From Pseudomonas kairouanensis (GTDB taxonomy: Bacteria; Pseudomonadota; Gammaproteobacteria; Pseudomonadales; Pseudomonadaceae): 64,000 nt of DNA. Positions 18,350 to 29,222 of this stretch are shown one piece after another. The position numbers were made by a program, and so were the translations under genes. Within the stretch, counting starts at the first letter, position 1; every line of letters begins with the position of its first letter. The stretch spans positions 1 to 64,000 of the forward strand of contig NZ_QUZU01000003.1 in NCBI RefSeq assembly GCF_004682055.1, in the 5' to 3' direction. Below the pieces are notes generated by a model. That model saw nothing but the letters and a program-made list of their open reading frames with translations, had not been told where the DNA came from and did no database searches.

Positions 18350-19093
18350 ATGGCTCAGCAGGGCAGTGGTTATCAGGCTCGCTATAAACGCATTCTACTC
18401 AAGCTTAGCGGCGAGGCCCTGATGGGCTCGGAAGAGTTCGGGATCGATCCCAAGGTGCTCGACCGCATGGCACTGGAAGTCGGCCAACTTGTTGGTATTG
18501 GCGTTCAGGTCGGCCTGGTGATCGGCGGCGGCAACCTGTTCCGTGGTGCAGCACTGAGTGCGGCCGGTATGGATCGGGTCACCGGCGACCACATGGGCAT
18601 GCTGGCCACTGTGATGAACGCCCTGGCCATGCGCGACGCCCTGGAGCGTGCCAATATCTCGGCTATCGTGATGTCGGCTATTTCCATGGTGGGCGTGACC
18701 GACCACTATGATCGCCGCAAAGCCATGCGCCACCTGAACTCCAAGGAAGTGGTGATCTTTGCTGCCGGTACCGGCAATCCGTTCTTCACTACCGATTCGG
18801 CTGCGTGCCTGCGCGCTATCGAGATCGATGCTGACGTCGTGTTGAAGGCGACCAAGGTAGACGGCGTGTACACCGCAGACCCATTCAAAGACCCGCATGC
18901 CGAGAAGTTCGATCATCTGACCTACGATGAAGTACTGGATCGCAAGCTGGGCGTGATGGACCTGACGGCTATTTGCCTGTGCCGCGACCACAAGATGCCG
19001 CTGCGCGTATTTAACATGAACAAGCCCGGCGCCCTGCTGAATATCGTACACGGCGGCGCGGAAGGGACTCTGATCGAGGAAGGCCAACAATGA
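18350..19093 (+). CDS. pyrH: UMP kinase
   Basis: A 247-aa hexameric bacterial UMP kinase of the amino-acid-kinase fold, making UDP from [17 protein letters not shown] at the N terminus, GGGNLFRG and the [15 protein letters not shown] segment are characteristic. AGGAGA precedes the ATG. It overlaps frr by four bases (ATGA) and heads the pyrH-frr-uppS-cdsA-dxr-rseP run. Confidence 0.97.
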   Translation: MAQQGSGYQARYKRILLKLSGEALMGSEEFGIDPKVLDRMALEVGQLVGIGVQVGLVIGGGNLFRGAALSAAGMDRVTGDHMGMLATVMNALAMRDALERANISAIVMSAISMVGVTDHYDRRKAMRHLNSKEVVIFAAGTGNPFFTTDSAACLRAIEIDADVVLKATKVDGVYTADPFKDPHAEKFDHLTYDEVLDRKLGVMDLTAICLCRDHKMPLRVFNMNKPGALLNIVHGGAEGTLIEEGQQ

Positions 19094-19647
19094 TCAACGA
19101 AATCAAGAAAGACGCCCAGGCGCGTATGCAGAAATCCCTGGAATCCCTGAGCCACGCATTCGGCCAGATCCGTACCGGCAAGGCGCACCCAAGCATCCTG
19201 GGTAGCGTGATGGTGCCTTACTATGGCTCCGACACGCCTATCAGCAGTGTCGCCAACATTACCGTTAAAGACTCGCGCACCCTGCAAGTTGTAGCCTTTG
19301 AGCGCAACATGCTGGGCGCGGTCGACAAGGCCATCCAGAGCGCCGGCTTGAACCTCAACCCGACCAACCTGGGTGAGTTGCTGCTGATCTCCATGCCGGC
19401 CCTGACTGAAGAAACCCGCAAGGGCTTCACCAAGCAGGCCCGCAGTGCCGCCGAAGACGCCCGTGTTGCCGTGCGCAACATCCGTCGCGATGCCTTGGGT
19501 GACCTGAAGAAGCTGGTCAAGGACAAGGAAATCAGCGAAGACGAAGAACGTCGTGCCGTTGCTGATATCGACAAGCTGACCAAGGATGCCGAGGCCCAGA
19601 TCACCAAGGCCACGGAAGAAAAAGAAAAGGACCTGATGGCCGTATAA
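19090..19647 (+). CDS. frr: Ribosome recycling factor
   Basis: A 185-aa protein that splits post-termination ribosomes with [23 protein letters not shown] and the long helical C-terminal half with [15 protein letters not shown] are standard. Overlaps the pyrH stop by four bases, and uppS follows after 17 bases. Confidence 0.97.
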   Translation: MINEIKKDAQARMQKSLESLSHAFGQIRTGKAHPSILGSVMVPYYGSDTPISSVANITVKDSRTLQVVAFERNMLGAVDKAIQSAGLNLNPTNLGELLLISMPALTEETRKGFTKQARSAAEDARVAVRNIRRDALGDLKKLVKDKEISEDEERRAVADIDKLTKDAEAQITKATEEKEKDLMAV

Positions 19648-19664
19648 GGGGTCAGGACGCCTTC

Positions 19665-20420
19665 ATGGAAAAGACCAAGCAGACTGTACCCTCCGTGGTG
19701 CCGCGCCATGTCGCGATCATCATGGATGGGAATAATCGCTGGGCGAAGAAACGCTTTATGCCGGGTGTTGCCGGGCATAAAGCGGGTGTCGATGCGGTGC
19801 GGGCCGTGATTGAGGTGTGCGCCGAGGCCAAGGTCGAAGTGCTGACCTTGTTCGCCTTCTCCAGTGAAAACTGGCAGCGCCCGGCCGAGGAAGTCAGTGC
19901 CTTGATGGACCTGTTCTTCAAGGCGTTGCGCCGTGAGGCCAAACGCCTCAATGACAACAATATCAGCCTACGCATCATCGGGGATCGCTCGCGGTTCCAC
20001 CCGGAATTGCAGGCGGCCATGCGCGAGGCTGAAGCCATTACCGCGGGTGCCAACCGTTTTGTGTTGCAGATCGCAGCCAATTACGGTGGCCAGTGGGATA
20101 TTGCCCAGGCCGCGCAGCGATTGGCGCGCGAGGTGCAGGCCGGTCATCTGCGGCCGGACGACATCACTCCCGAGCTGCTGCAGACCTGCCTGGTCACCGG
20201 TGACCTGCCGTTGCCGGACTTGTGCATCCGCACCGGTGGCGAGCACCGCATCAGCAATTTCCTGCTGTGGCAGCTTGCCTACACCGAATTGTATTTCTCC
20301 GACCTGTTCTGGCCGGACTTCAAACACGATGCCATGCGTAATGCGCTGGCCGATTTCGCTTCCCGTCAGCGTCGCTTCGGTAAAACGAGCGAGCAGATCG
20401 AAGCTGGAGCCCGGGTTTAA
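19665..20420 (+). CDS. uppS: Undecaprenyl diphosphate synthase
   Basis: A 251-aa cis-prenyltransferase that makes the C55 lipid carrier for peptidoglycan and O-antigen. VAIIMDGNNRWAKKR holds the catalytic Asp and the diphosphate-binding Arg; FAFSSENWQRP and the C-terminal RTGGEHRISNFLLWQLAYTELYF motif complete the signature. The stop codon abuts the cdsA start, so the two are coupled. Confidence 0.96.
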   Translation: MEKTKQTVPSVVPRHVAIIMDGNNRWAKKRFMPGVAGHKAGVDAVRAVIEVCAEAKVEVLTLFAFSSENWQRPAEEVSALMDLFFKALRREAKRLNDNNISLRIIGDRSRFHPELQAAMREAEAITAGANRFVLQIAANYGGQWDIAQAAQRLAREVQAGHLRPDDITPELLQTCLVTGDLPLPDLCIRTGGEHRISNFLLWQLAYTELYFSDLFWPDFKHDAMRNALADFASRQRRFGKTSEQIEAGARV

Positions 20421-21230
20421 ATGCTTAAACAACGAATCATCACAGCACTGATCCTGTTGCCGATCGCCTTGTGCGGGTTTTTCCTGCTCGATGGTTCCGG
20501 TTTTGCGCTGTTTATTGGCGTGGTCGTTACCCTTGGCGCCTGGGAATGGGCGCGCCTGGCGGGCTTCAATGCGCAGCTGCCACGGGTGGTGTATGCCGCT
20601 GTGGTCGCGCTGTTGCTGTTTCTGATGCACACCCTGTCTACCGTCGTCGTGCCCTGGGTGTTGGGGGCGGCGGTGCTGTGGTGGGCGCTGGCGACCTTCC
20701 TGGTGCTGACCTTCCCCCGTACCAGCGGCCATTGGTCCAGCGTCGCCAGCAAGCTGGTGATCGGCTTGTTGATCCTGCTGCCGGCCTGGCAAGGGCTGGT
20801 GGAAATCAAGAATTCGCCGATGGGTAACTGGCTGATCATGGCCGTGATGGTATTGGTGTGGGGGGCCGACATTGGTGCCTACTTCTCCGGTCGGGCCTTC
20901 GGCAAGCGCAAGCTGGCGCCGGCTGTCAGCCCGGGCAAAAGCTGGGAGGGCGTGTACGGTGGCCTGGCGCTGACACTGTTGATCACATTGGTGGTGGGCA
21001 TTGTGCGTGACTGGTCAGTGAAGGAAATCTTCCTGGCCTTGCTGGGTACCGCCATCGTCGTATTCATTTCGGTAGTGGGTGACCTCACCGAAAGCATGTT
21101 CAAGCGCCAGGCCGGGATCAAGGACAGCAGTAACCTGCTGCCGGGTCACGGAGGCGTGCTGGATCGTATCGACAGCCTCACCGCTGCGATCCCGATCTTT
21201 GCCGTGCTGTTGTGGATGACCGCTTCGTGA
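20421..21230 (+). CDS. cdsA: Phosphatidate cytidylyltransferase
   Basis: A 269-aa polytopic membrane enzyme making CDP-diacylglycerol from phosphatidate and CTP. Several hydrophobic helices are followed by the family signature [12 protein letters not shown] and [36 protein letters not shown] near the C terminus (conserved Asp/Gly residues). It starts directly after uppS, and its TGA overlaps the likely GTG start of dxr. Confidence 0.96.
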   Translation: MLKQRIITALILLPIALCGFFLLDGSGFALFIGVVVTLGAWEWARLAGFNAQLPRVVYAAVVALLLFLMHTLSTVVVPWVLGAAVLWWALATFLVLTFPRTSGHWSSVASKLVIGLLILLPAWQGLVEIKNSPMGNWLIMAVMVLVWGADIGAYFSGRAFGKRKLAPAVSPGKSWEGVYGGLALTLLITLVVGIVRDWSVKEIFLALLGTAIVVFISVVGDLTESMFKRQAGIKDSSNLLPGHGGVLDRIDSLTAAIPIFAVLLWMTAS

Positions 21231-22417
21231 GCCGCCTGCAACAAGTGACCGTGCTGGGTGCAACCGGCTCGGTAGGCTTGAGTACGCTGGACGTGATCGC
21301 GCGTCATCCGGATCGCTACCAGGTCTTCGCCCTGACGGGTTTTACCCGCCTGGCTGAGCTACTGGCATTGTGCGTACGCCATGCGCCGCGTTATGCCGTC
21401 GTCCCTGAGCCTTCAGCGGCGCGTGGCTTGCAGGATGACTTGCGGGCTGCCGGCCTCGCCACACAGGTGTTGGTGGGGGAGGAGGGGCTCTGCCAGGTCT
21501 CGGCGGATGCCGAGGTCGATACGGTGGTTGCGGCGATCGTAGGCGCTGCGGGGCTTCGCCCGACGCTGGCGGCCGTTGATGCGGGCAAAAAGATCCTGTT
21601 GGCCAACAAAGAAGCGTTGGTCATGTCCGGTGCACTCTTTATGCAGGCGGTGCGTAAAAGCGGCGCCGTGCTGCTGCCGCTCGACAGCGAGCACAACGCA
21701 ATCTTCCAGTGCATGCCTGGCGACTATGCCCGTGGCCTGGGCCAGGTGGGGGTGCGTCGCATCCTGCTGACCGCCTCCGGTGGTCCGTTCAGGCAGACGC
21801 CGCTGGCGCAGCTTGAGCATGTCTCGCCTGACCAGGCGTGCGCACACCCTAACTGGTCCATGGGGCGCAAGATTTCCGTGGATTCGGCGAGCATGATGAA
21901 TAAGGGCCTGGAGTTGATCGAGGCCTGTTGGTTGTTCGATGCACGTCCCGATCAAGTCGAGGTGGTGATCCACCCGCAAAGTGTGATTCATTCCCTGGTC
22001 GACTACGTGGACGGCTCGGTATTGGCTCAATTGGGCAACCCCGATATGCGCACGCCTATCGCCAACGCACTGGCCTGGCCAGAGCGCATTGATTCCGGCG
22101 TGGCGCCGCTGGACCTGTTTGCCATTGCGCGCCTGGATTTCGAGGCGCCGGATGAACAGCGCTTTCCTTGCCTGCGCCTGGCACGGCAGGCGGCGCAAGA
22201 GGGAAACAGCGCGCCGGCCATGCTCAATGCGGCCAATGAAGTGGCGGTGGCGGCGTTTCTCGATGGGCGCATCCGCTTTCCGCAGATCGCGAGTATCATC
22301 GAGGACGTGCTGGCGCTTGAGCCGGTCGTCGCGGTCAATGACCTGGGTGCAGTGTTCGAGGCCGACACCAAGGCCCGCGCCCTGGCTGAACAATGGTTGA
22401 GCCGCAACGCGCGTTAG
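21227..22417 (+). CDS. dxr: 1-deoxy-D-xylulose 5-phosphate reductoisomerase
   Basis: A 396-aa NADPH-dependent enzyme for the first committed MEP-pathway step. The N-terminal nucleotide-binding motif is [17 protein letters not shown], and the metal/substrate region contains [13 protein letters not shown] and [20 protein letters not shown] at 21227, which overlaps the cdsA stop (GTGA), is chosen because it gives the usual [14 protein letters not shown] N terminus; an ATG 15 bases upstream is the alternative. ispD and ispF of the same pathway are elsewhere in the window. Confidence 0.94.
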   Translation: MSRLQQVTVLGATGSVGLSTLDVIARHPDRYQVFALTGFTRLAELLALCVRHAPRYAVVPEPSAARGLQDDLRAAGLATQVLVGEEGLCQVSADAEVDTVVAAIVGAAGLRPTLAAVDAGKKILLANKEALVMSGALFMQAVRKSGAVLLPLDSEHNAIFQCMPGDYARGLGQVGVRRILLTASGGPFRQTPLAQLEHVSPDQACAHPNWSMGRKISVDSASMMNKGLELIEACWLFDARPDQVEVVIHPQSVIHSLVDYVDGSVLAQLGNPDMRTPIANALAWPERIDSGVAPLDLFAIARLDFEAPDEQRFPCLRLARQAAQEGNSAPAMLNAANEVAVAAFLDGRIRFPQIASIIEDVLALEPVVAVNDLGAVFEADTKARALAEQWLSRNAR

Positions 22418-22471
22418 CCGGTGGGCGCGTTTGAGCCTTGCAGGCACTGGATTGGAATGCGGAGAAATTAG

Positions 22472-23824
22472 ATGAGTGCGCTTTATATGATTGTCGGCAC
22501 CCTGGTTGCTCTGGGTGTGCTGGTTACCTTCCACGAATTCGGCCACTTTTGGGTGGCGCGTCGTTGCGGCGTCAAGGTACTGCGCTTTTCCGTCGGTTTC
22601 GGCATGCCTTTGTTGCGCTGGCACGACCGTCGTGGCACCGAGTTCGTGATTGCGGCCATCCCGCTGGGTGGCTACGTCAAGATGCTCGATGAGCGCGAAG
22701 GCGAAGTGCCGGCCGATCAGTTGGACCAATCCTTCAACCGCAAGACCGTTCGTCAGCGTATCGCCATTGTTGCCGCTGGTCCGATCGCCAACTTCCTGTT
22801 GGCCATGGTGTTTTTCTGGGTCTTGGCCATGATGGGCAGCCAGCAGATGCGCCCGGTGATAGGTGCGGTCGAGGCGGGCAGCATGGCGGAGAAGGCCGGG
22901 CTGGTCGCAGGTCAGGAAATTGTTTCCATTGATGGCGAACCCACTGCAGGTTGGGGGGCGGTCAATTTGCAGTTGGTTCGTCGCCTGGGTGAAAGTGGCA
23001 CGGTCGATGTGGTGGTGCGTGAGCAGGATTCCACCGCCGAGACCCCGCGAACGTTGGCGCTTGACCACTGGCTCAAGGGCGCTGATGAGCCTGATCCGAT
23101 CAAGTCCTTGGGTATTCGCCCATGGCGTCCGGCGCTGCCGCCGGTGCTTGCCGAGCTGGATCCGAAGGGGCCGGCCCAAGCCGCAGGTCTAAAAACCGGC
23201 GACCGCTTGCTGGCCCTCGATGGCCAGGCGGTGAATGAATGGCAGCAAGTGGTCGATTGGGTGCGTGTACGCCCGGATACCAAAATTGTGCTGAAGGTTG
23301 AGCGCGAGGGCGCTCAAATTGATGTGCCCGTTACCCTGGCGGTGCGGGGCGAGGCCAAGGCTGCCGGAGGTTACCTGGGTGCTGGCGTCAAGAGCCCTGA
23401 GTGGCCACCATCGATGCTGCGCGAGGTCAGCTACGGGCCGTTGGCAGCGATTGGCGAAGGTGCAAAACGCACTTGGACCATGAGTGTGCTGACCCTCGAA
23501 TCCCTCAAGAAAATGTTGTTCGGTGAGCTCTCGGTAAAAAACTTGAGTGGACCGATAACCATTGCTAAAGTGGCGGGCGCTTCTGCCCAGTCGGGTGTCG
23601 CGGATTTCCTGAATTTCCTGGCTTATCTGAGTATTAGCCTGGGTGTTCTGAATTTGCTGCCCATTCCAGTATTGGATGGGGGGCATCTGTTGTTTTATCT
23701 GGTCGAGTGGGCGCGTGGTCGCCCCTTGTCAGATCGGGTGCAGGGTTGGGGGATACAGATCGGTATCAGTTTGGTGGTCGGGGTGATGTTGTTAGCCTTG
23801 GTCAACGATCTGGGACGTCTGTAA
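22472..23824 (+). CDS. rseP: Site-2 zinc metalloprotease RseP
   Basis: A 450-aa inner-membrane intramembrane protease that cleaves the anti-sigma factor (RseA/MucA) after DegS/AlgW, releasing RpoE/AlgU. The active motif HEFGH is at residues 21-25 in the first membrane helix. Two tandem PDZ domains occupy roughly residues 115-310, and the second metal-ligand motif NLLPIPVLDGG lies near the C terminus. Its position before bamA is the usual one. Confidence 0.95.
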   Translation: MSALYMIVGTLVALGVLVTFHEFGHFWVARRCGVKVLRFSVGFGMPLLRWHDRRGTEFVIAAIPLGGYVKMLDEREGEVPADQLDQSFNRKTVRQRIAIVAAGPIANFLLAMVFFWVLAMMGSQQMRPVIGAVEAGSMAEKAGLVAGQEIVSIDGEPTAGWGAVNLQLVRRLGESGTVDVVVREQDSTAETPRTLALDHWLKGADEPDPIKSLGIRPWRPALPPVLAELDPKGPAQAAGLKTGDRLLALDGQAVNEWQQVVDWVRVRPDTKIVLKVEREGAQIDVPVTLAVRGEAKAAGGYLGAGVKSPEWPPSMLREVSYGPLAAIGEGAKRTWTMSVLTLESLKKMLFGELSVKNLSGPITIAKVAGASAQSGVADFLNFLAYLSISLGVLNLLPIPVLDGGHLLFYLVEWARGRPLSDRVQGWGIQIGISLVVGVMLLALVNDLGRL

Positions 23825-23844
23825 CGCTTCGCTGAATTGCGAAT

Positions 23845-23863
23845 CTGCCGCATTTTGCGGCAG
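23845..23863 (+). terminator. Terminator-like hairpin between rseP and bamA
   Basis: CTGCCGCA and TGCGGCAG form a perfect 8-bp stem with a 3-base loop, followed by TTTGTTTATT. It likely ends or attenuates the pyrH-rseP transcript, leaving bamA under partly separate control. Confidence 0.65.
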
Positions 23864-23898
23864 TTTGTTTATTGCCAGTTGGAATAAGAAAGGACTTC

Positions 23899-26286
23899 AT
23901 GAAACGTCTGCTGCTAACTGCGGTTCTCACCGTATTGATGATCGCCGAAGTTCACGCCGAGTCCTTCACCATCTCCGATATTCGCGTCAATGGCCTCCAG
24001 CGGGTTTCCGCAGGTAGCGTCTTTGGTGCCTTACCGTTGAACGTCGGTGAACAGGCTGATGACCGTCGCCTGGTGGAATCCACTCGTGCGCTGTTCAAAA
24101 CCGGTTTCTTTCAAGACATCCAACTGGGTCGCGAAGGCAACGTCCTGGTCATCACCGTCGTCGAGCGACCTTCCGTCGCCAGTATCGAGATCGAAGGCAA
24201 CAAGGCGATCTCTACTGACGACCTGATGAAAGGTCTGAAACAATCCGGCCTGGCCGAGGGCGAGATCTTCCAGCGCGCCACCCTTGAAGGCGTGCGTAAC
24301 GAACTGCAGCGCCAGTACGTTGCCCAGGGCCGCTACTCCGCCACCGTGGAAACGGAAGTGGTCCCGCAGCCTCGTAACCGTGTGGGCCTCAAGGTCAACA
24401 TCAACGAAGGCACCGTGGCGGCGATCCAGCACATCAACGTGGTGGGCAACACCAAGTTCTCCGATGATGACCTGATCGACCTGTTCGAGCTCAAGACCAC
24501 CAACTGGCTGTCGTTCTTCAAGAACGACGACAAGTACGCCCGTGAAAAGCTCTCCGGTGACTTGGAGCGTCTGCGTTCCTACTACCTGGACCGTGGCTAT
24601 ATCAACATGGATATCGCTTCGACCCAGGTGTCCATCACCCCGGACAAGAAGCACGTCTACATCACTGTCAACGTCAACGAAGGCGAGAAGTACAAGGTTC
24701 GTGACGTCAAGCTCAGCGGCGACCTGAAAGTCCCTGAGGACCAGGTCAAGGCCCTGCTGCTGGTGCAGAAAGACCAGGTCTTCTCGCGCAAGCTGATGAC
24801 CACCACCTCCGAACTGATCACCCGCCGCCTGGGTAACGAAGGCTATACCTTCGCCAACGTCAACGGCGTGCCGACTCCGCACGATGATGACCACACCGTG
24901 GACATCACTTTCGTCGTCGATCCAGGCAAGCGTGCCTACGTGAACCGCATCAACTTCCGTGGCAACACCAAGTCTGCGGACGAAGTGCTGCGTCGTGAAA
25001 TGCGCCAGATGGAAGGTGGCTGGGCATCGACTTACCTGATCGACCAGTCCAAGACCCGTCTTGAACGCCTGGGCTTCTTCAAGGAAGTCAACGTCGAAAC
25101 CCCGGCCGTACCGGGTGTAGACGACCAGGTTGACGTTAACTACGCCGTGGAAGAACAAGCCTCGGGTTCCATCACTGCCAGCGTCGGCTTTGCACAGAGT
25201 GCCGGTCTGATCCTCGGTGGTTCGATTACCCAGAACAACTTCCTTGGTACCGGTAACAAGGTTTCCATCGGCCTGACCCGAAGCGAATACCAGAGCCGCT
25301 ATAACTTCGGTTATGTCGACCCCTACTGGACTGCTGACGGTGTGAGCCTGGGCTACAACGCCTTCTACCGCACCACCGACTACAAGGACCTCGACGTCGA
25401 CGTTGCAAGCTATGCGATCGACAGCCTGGGTGCTGGCGTGAACATCGGCTACCCGATCAGTGAGACCTCGCGTCTGACCTTCGGCCTGACCGCGCAACAG
25501 GATGAGATCAAGACCGGCGTCTACACCGTGGACGAAATCTTCGACTTCACCCGTCGTGAAGGCGACAAGTTCCTGAACTTCAAGGCGTCCGCCGGCTGGT
25601 CCGAGTCGACCCTGAACAAAGGGGTACTGGCAACCCGTGGCCATTCCCAGAGCCTGACCCTGGAAACCACCACGCCGGGCAGCGACCTGTCGTTCTTCAA
25701 GCTCGACTACCGCGGCCAGTTGTTCCAGCCGTTGAGCGATAACTACACCATGCGCCTGCACACCGAGTTGGGTTATGGCGATGGTTATGGTTCCACCAAT
25801 GGTCTACCGTTCTACGAGAACTACTACGCGGGTGGCTTCAACTCCGTACGTGGCTTCAAAGACAGCACCTTGGGCCCGCGTGGTACGCCAAGCCGTGGTG
25901 TCGGCGTAACCGGTAACCAGGGCACTGTGGCTGACTCCGACAACGACCCGCTGCCGTTCGGTGGTAACGTATTGATCCAGGGTGGTGCGGAGATTCTGTT
26001 CCCGCTGCCGTTCGTCAAGGATCAGCGTTCGTTGCGTACTTCGGTATTCTGGGACGTGGGTAACGTGTTCGACTCCAAGTGCGAGCAGATCCGTAACCCG
26101 AGTGGCGTTAAGTCTGAAACCCAATGCAACGACGTGAGCCTGAGCAACCTGGCAAGCTCGGTGGGTGTGGGTGTGACATGGGTGACTGCGCTTGGCCCAT
26201 TGAGCTTTGCTCTGGCCATGCCGATCAAGAAACCGGACAACGCTGAAACCCAGATTTTCCAATTCTCCCTCGGCCAGACGTTCTAA
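23899..26286 (+). CDS. bamA: Outer-membrane protein assembly factor BamA
   Basis: A 795-aa core of the BAM complex. A Sec signal peptide (MKRLLLTAVLTVLMIAEVHA) is followed by five POTRA repeats to about residue 420 and a C-terminal 16-strand beta-barrel. The barrel carries the conserved GGFNSVRGF segment (VRGF motif of the L6 loop), and the protein ends in FSLGQTF with terminal aromatic Phe. ATG at 23899 is preferred over one 27 bases upstream because it starts the signal peptide. Neighbours skp and lpxD are the conserved downstream genes. Confidence 0.97.
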   Translation: MKRLLLTAVLTVLMIAEVHAESFTISDIRVNGLQRVSAGSVFGALPLNVGEQADDRRLVESTRALFKTGFFQDIQLGREGNVLVITVVERPSVASIEIEGNKAISTDDLMKGLKQSGLAEGEIFQRATLEGVRNELQRQYVAQGRYSATVETEVVPQPRNRVGLKVNINEGTVAAIQHINVVGNTKFSDDDLIDLFELKTTNWLSFFKNDDKYAREKLSGDLERLRSYYLDRGYINMDIASTQVSITPDKKHVYITVNVNEGEKYKVRDVKLSGDLKVPEDQVKALLLVQKDQVFSRKLMTTTSELITRRLGNEGYTFANVNGVPTPHDDDHTVDITFVVDPGKRAYVNRINFRGNTKSADEVLRREMRQMEGGWASTYLIDQSKTRLERLGFFKEVNVETPAVPGVDDQVDVNYAVEEQASGSITASVGFAQSAGLILGGSITQNNFLGTGNKVSIGLTRSEYQSRYNFGYVDPYWTADGVSLGYNAFYRTTDYKDLDVDVASYAIDSLGAGVNIGYPISETSRLTFGLTAQQDEIKTGVYTVDEIFDFTRREGDKFLNFKASAGWSESTLNKGVLATRGHSQSLTLETTTPGSDLSFFKLDYRGQLFQPLSDNYTMRLHTELGYGDGYGSTNGLPFYENYYAGGFNSVRGFKDSTLGPRGTPSRGVGVTGNQGTVADSDNDPLPFGGNVLIQGGAEILFPLPFVKDQRSLRTSVFWDVGNVFDSKCEQIRNPSGVKSETQCNDVSLSNLASSVGVGVTWVTALGPLSFALAMPIKKPDNAETQIFQFSLGQTF

Positions 26287-26331
26287 GCGTCTGACCCAAG
26301 ATAACGACAACGGATTCTGTAGGAGTACATC

Positions 26332-26835
26332 GTGCGTAAGTTGACTCAATTGGTTCTGCTGGCCACCGTGCTGGTGACCACCCCGGCCTTCGCCGAAATG
26401 AAAATCGCCGTCCTGAACTATCAGATGGCTCTGCTGGAATCCGACGCGGCCAAGAAATACGCCGTGGATGCCGAGAAAAAATTCGGTCCGCAACTGACCA
26501 AGCTCAAGACCCTGGAAAGCAGCGCCAAGGGCATCCAGGATCGTCTGGTGGCCGGTGGCGACAAAATGCAGCAAGGCGAACGCGAGCGTCTGGAGCTTGA
26601 ATTCAAGCAAAAGGCCCGTGACTACCAGTTCCAGTCCAAGGAGCTGAACGAAGCCAAGGCCGTTGCCGACCGTGAAATGCTGAAACAGCTGAAGCCGAAA
26701 CTCGACAGCGCCGTGGAAGAAGTCATCAAGAAAGGTGCCTTTGACCTGGTGTTCGAGCGTGGCGCTGTGATCGACGTCAAGCCTCAATACGACATCACCC
26801 GTCAGGTGATCGAGCGCATGAACCAGCTGAAGTAA
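26332..26835 (+). CDS. skp: Periplasmic chaperone Skp (OmpH)
   Basis: A 167-aa periplasmic holdase for nascent outer-membrane proteins. A signal peptide (to about AFA, residue 20) precedes a long charged coiled-coil region forming the tentacles and the conserved N-terminal strand MKIAVLNYQMALLESD. The start is GTG at 26332 with TAGGAG upstream. It sits between bamA and lpxD as in most gammaproteobacteria. Confidence 0.92.
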   Translation: MRKLTQLVLLATVLVTTPAFAEMKIAVLNYQMALLESDAAKKYAVDAEKKFGPQLTKLKTLESSAKGIQDRLVAGGDKMQQGERERLELEFKQKARDYQFQSKELNEAKAVADREMLKQLKPKLDSAVEEVIKKGAFDLVFERGAVIDVKPQYDITRQVIERMNQLK

Positions 26836-26838
26836 GCC

Positions 26839-27894
26839 ATGACCGCGACTATCAAGCTCGGCGAGTTGGCCGAGTTCCTGGGGGCCGCCTTGCGCGGCTC
26901 CCCGGAGAAAGAAATCACTGGGCTAGCCACCTTGCAGGAGGCTGGCCCATCTCAGTTGAGCTTCCTCGCAAACCCCCAATACCGTAAATACCTGGTCGAC
27001 AGCCAAGCCGCAGCCGTGTTGCTCAAGGCTGCTGATGCCGAAGGGTTTGCCGGGGATACGCTGGTGGTGGCTGATCCGTACCTGGCGTATGCGAAAGCGT
27101 CGCACCTGTTCGATCCAAAACCCAAGGCAGCCGTGGGGGTTCACCCGTCGGCGGTGATCGCCGATGATGCCCAGGTTGATCCTGCGGCCAGCATTGGCGC
27201 CTTTGCGGTGATCGAGAGTGGCGCGCGTATCGCTGCCGGCGTCACGGTCGGTGCCCATTGCTTTATCGGCGCGCGTTGCGTGATCGGCGCTGACGGTTGG
27301 CTCGCCCCCCGCGTGACCCTTTACCACGATGTGCGTATCGGTGAGCGGGTGGTCATTCAGTCGGGTGCCGTGATCGGCGGTGAAGGCTTCGGTTTTGCCA
27401 ATTCCAAGGGCATCTGGAACAAGATTGCCCAGGTCGGCGGTGTATTGATCGGCGACGACGTGGAAATTGGCGTGAACACCGCTGTCGATCGCGGGGCCCT
27501 GGCCGATACCGTGATTGGTAACGGCGTGAAGCTCGACAACCAGATCCAGATCGCCCACAACGTGCACATTGGCGATCACACCGCCATGGCGGCCTGTGTC
27601 GGTATCTCCGGCAGTACCCGGATCGGCAAGCACTGCATGCTCGCCGGTGGCGTTGGGCTGGTGGGACATATCGATATTTGCGACAACGTCTTCATCACCG
27701 GCATGACCATGGTCACCCACTCGATTACCGAGCCGGGTGCCTATTCTTCCGGTACCGCCATGCAGCCTGCGGCTGAATGGCGCAAGAGCGCAGCACGTTT
27801 GAGGCAGCTCGACGACATGGCTCGACGCCTCAAACAGCTGGAAAAGCGTGTTGGGGACGTGACCCCTGGCGGTAATGCTTCATCAGAAGGCTGA
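26839..27894 (+). CDS. lpxD: UDP-3-O-(3-hydroxyacyl)glucosamine N-acyltransferase
   Basis: A 351-aa third enzyme of lipid A synthesis. The N-terminal uridine-binding domain is followed by a left-handed beta-helix of hexapeptide repeats and a C-terminal helix ([18 protein letters not shown]). The catalytic His is in [18 protein letters not shown]. It starts three bases after the skp stop. Confidence 0.96.
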   Translation: MTATIKLGELAEFLGAALRGSPEKEITGLATLQEAGPSQLSFLANPQYRKYLVDSQAAAVLLKAADAEGFAGDTLVVADPYLAYAKASHLFDPKPKAAVGVHPSAVIADDAQVDPAASIGAFAVIESGARIAAGVTVGAHCFIGARCVIGADGWLAPRVTLYHDVRIGERVVIQSGAVIGGEGFGFANSKGIWNKIAQVGGVLIGDDVEIGVNTAVDRGALADTVIGNGVKLDNQIQIAHNVHIGDHTAMAACVGISGSTRIGKHCMLAGGVGLVGHIDICDNVFITGMTMVTHSITEPGAYSSGTAMQPAAEWRKSAARLRQLDDMARRLKQLEKRVGDVTPGGNASSEG

Positions 27895-28006
27895 TACCAT
27901 TTCCATATCAAGTGTGCACAGCCGCTAGACTTGCCTCCTTGATTTGCTAGCGGGGCGTGCGCTTAGTCCGCCCGCCCCCAATCTTTATTACAGGCTTCCC
28001 CCCGAA

Positions 28007-28447
28007 ATGATGGACATCAACGAGATTCGCGAATACCTGCCTCACCGTTACCCGTTCCTGCTGGTGGACCGTGTAGTGGACCTCAATGTTGAGGAAAAGC
28101 GCATTCGTGCCTACAAGAATGTCAGCATCAACGAACCGTTCTTCAACGGTCACTTTCCCGCGCATCCGATCATGCCGGGCGTGTTGATCATTGAAGCGAT
28201 GGCCCAGGCTGCCGGTATCCTTGGTTTCAAAATGCTCGACCTCAAGCCTGCCGACGGCACGCTTTACTATTTCGTGGGTTCCGACAAGTTGCGTTTTCGC
28301 AACCCGGTCACCCCTGGTGACCAGTTGATCCTGGAAGCCAAGTTCATCAGCTGCAAACGCCAGATCTGGAAGTTCGAATGCCAGGCTTCGGTGGACGGCA
28401 AGCCGGTGTGCTCTGCCGAGATCATCTGTGCGGAACGCAAACTATGA
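28007..28447 (+). CDS. fabZ: 3-hydroxyacyl-ACP dehydratase FabZ
   Basis: A 146-aa hotdog-fold dehydratase of fatty acid synthesis. The catalytic His is in [14 protein letters not shown] and the Glu in [13 protein letters not shown] at 28007 gives the family N terminus [19 protein letters not shown]; the frame extends upstream but is not family-like. Overlaps lpxA by four bases. FabZ here competes with LpxA/LpxC for hydroxyacyl-ACP, which explains the clustering. Confidence 0.96.
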
Positions 28448-29220
28448 GTTTGATTGACCCTCGCGCAATCATCGATCCGTCGGCCGTTCTGGCCGCCGAC
28501 GTTGAGGTCGGCCCTTGGTCGATCATCGGCGCAGGTGTTGAAATCGGCGAGGGGACTGTCATCGGGCCGCACGTAATCCTCAAAGGTCCGACCCGAATTG
28601 GCAAACACAACCGCATCTACCAGTTTTCCTCGGTAGGCGAAGACACCCCGGACATGAAGTACAAGGGCGAAGAAACACGCCTGGTAATCGGTGATCACAA
28701 CATCATCCGAGAAGGCGTGACCATTCACCGTGGCACCGTGCAGGATCGTGCCGAGACCACCCTGGGTGACCACAACCTGATCATGGCCTATGCCCACATT
28801 GGCCACGACAGCGTTATCGGCAATCACTGCATCCTGGTCAACAACACTGCCTTGGCGGGCCATGTGCACGTTGATGACTGGGCGATCCTGTCCGGTTTCA
28901 CTCTGGTGCATCAGTACTGTCATATCGGCGCCCATAGCTTTTCCGGCATGGGCACCGCCATTGGCAAGGACGTTCCAGCGTTTGTCACCGTGTTTGGCAA
29001 CCCGGCCGAGGCCCGTAGCATGAACTTCGAAGGCATGCGCCGTCGTGGTTTCAGCGACGAGGCGATCCATGCCTTACGCCGCGCCTATAAAGTGGTTTAT
29101 CGCCAAGGCCTCACGGTCGACCAGGCGTTGACCCAGCTGGCCGAACCGGCAGCGTTGTTCCCGGAAGTCGCGGTGTTCCGTGACTCGATCCAGGCGTCGA
29201 CTCGCGGCATTACCCGCTAA
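28444..29220 (+). CDS. lpxA: UDP-N-acetylglucosamine acyltransferase
   Basis: A 258-aa first enzyme of lipid A synthesis. Left-handed beta-helix hexapeptides run from residue 5 to about 185. The catalytic His is in [15 protein letters not shown]. The C-terminal helical domain contains [18 protein letters not shown]. Start ATG overlaps the fabZ stop (ATGA), and lpxB begins two bases after its stop. Confidence 0.97.
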
Positions 29221-29222
29221 CC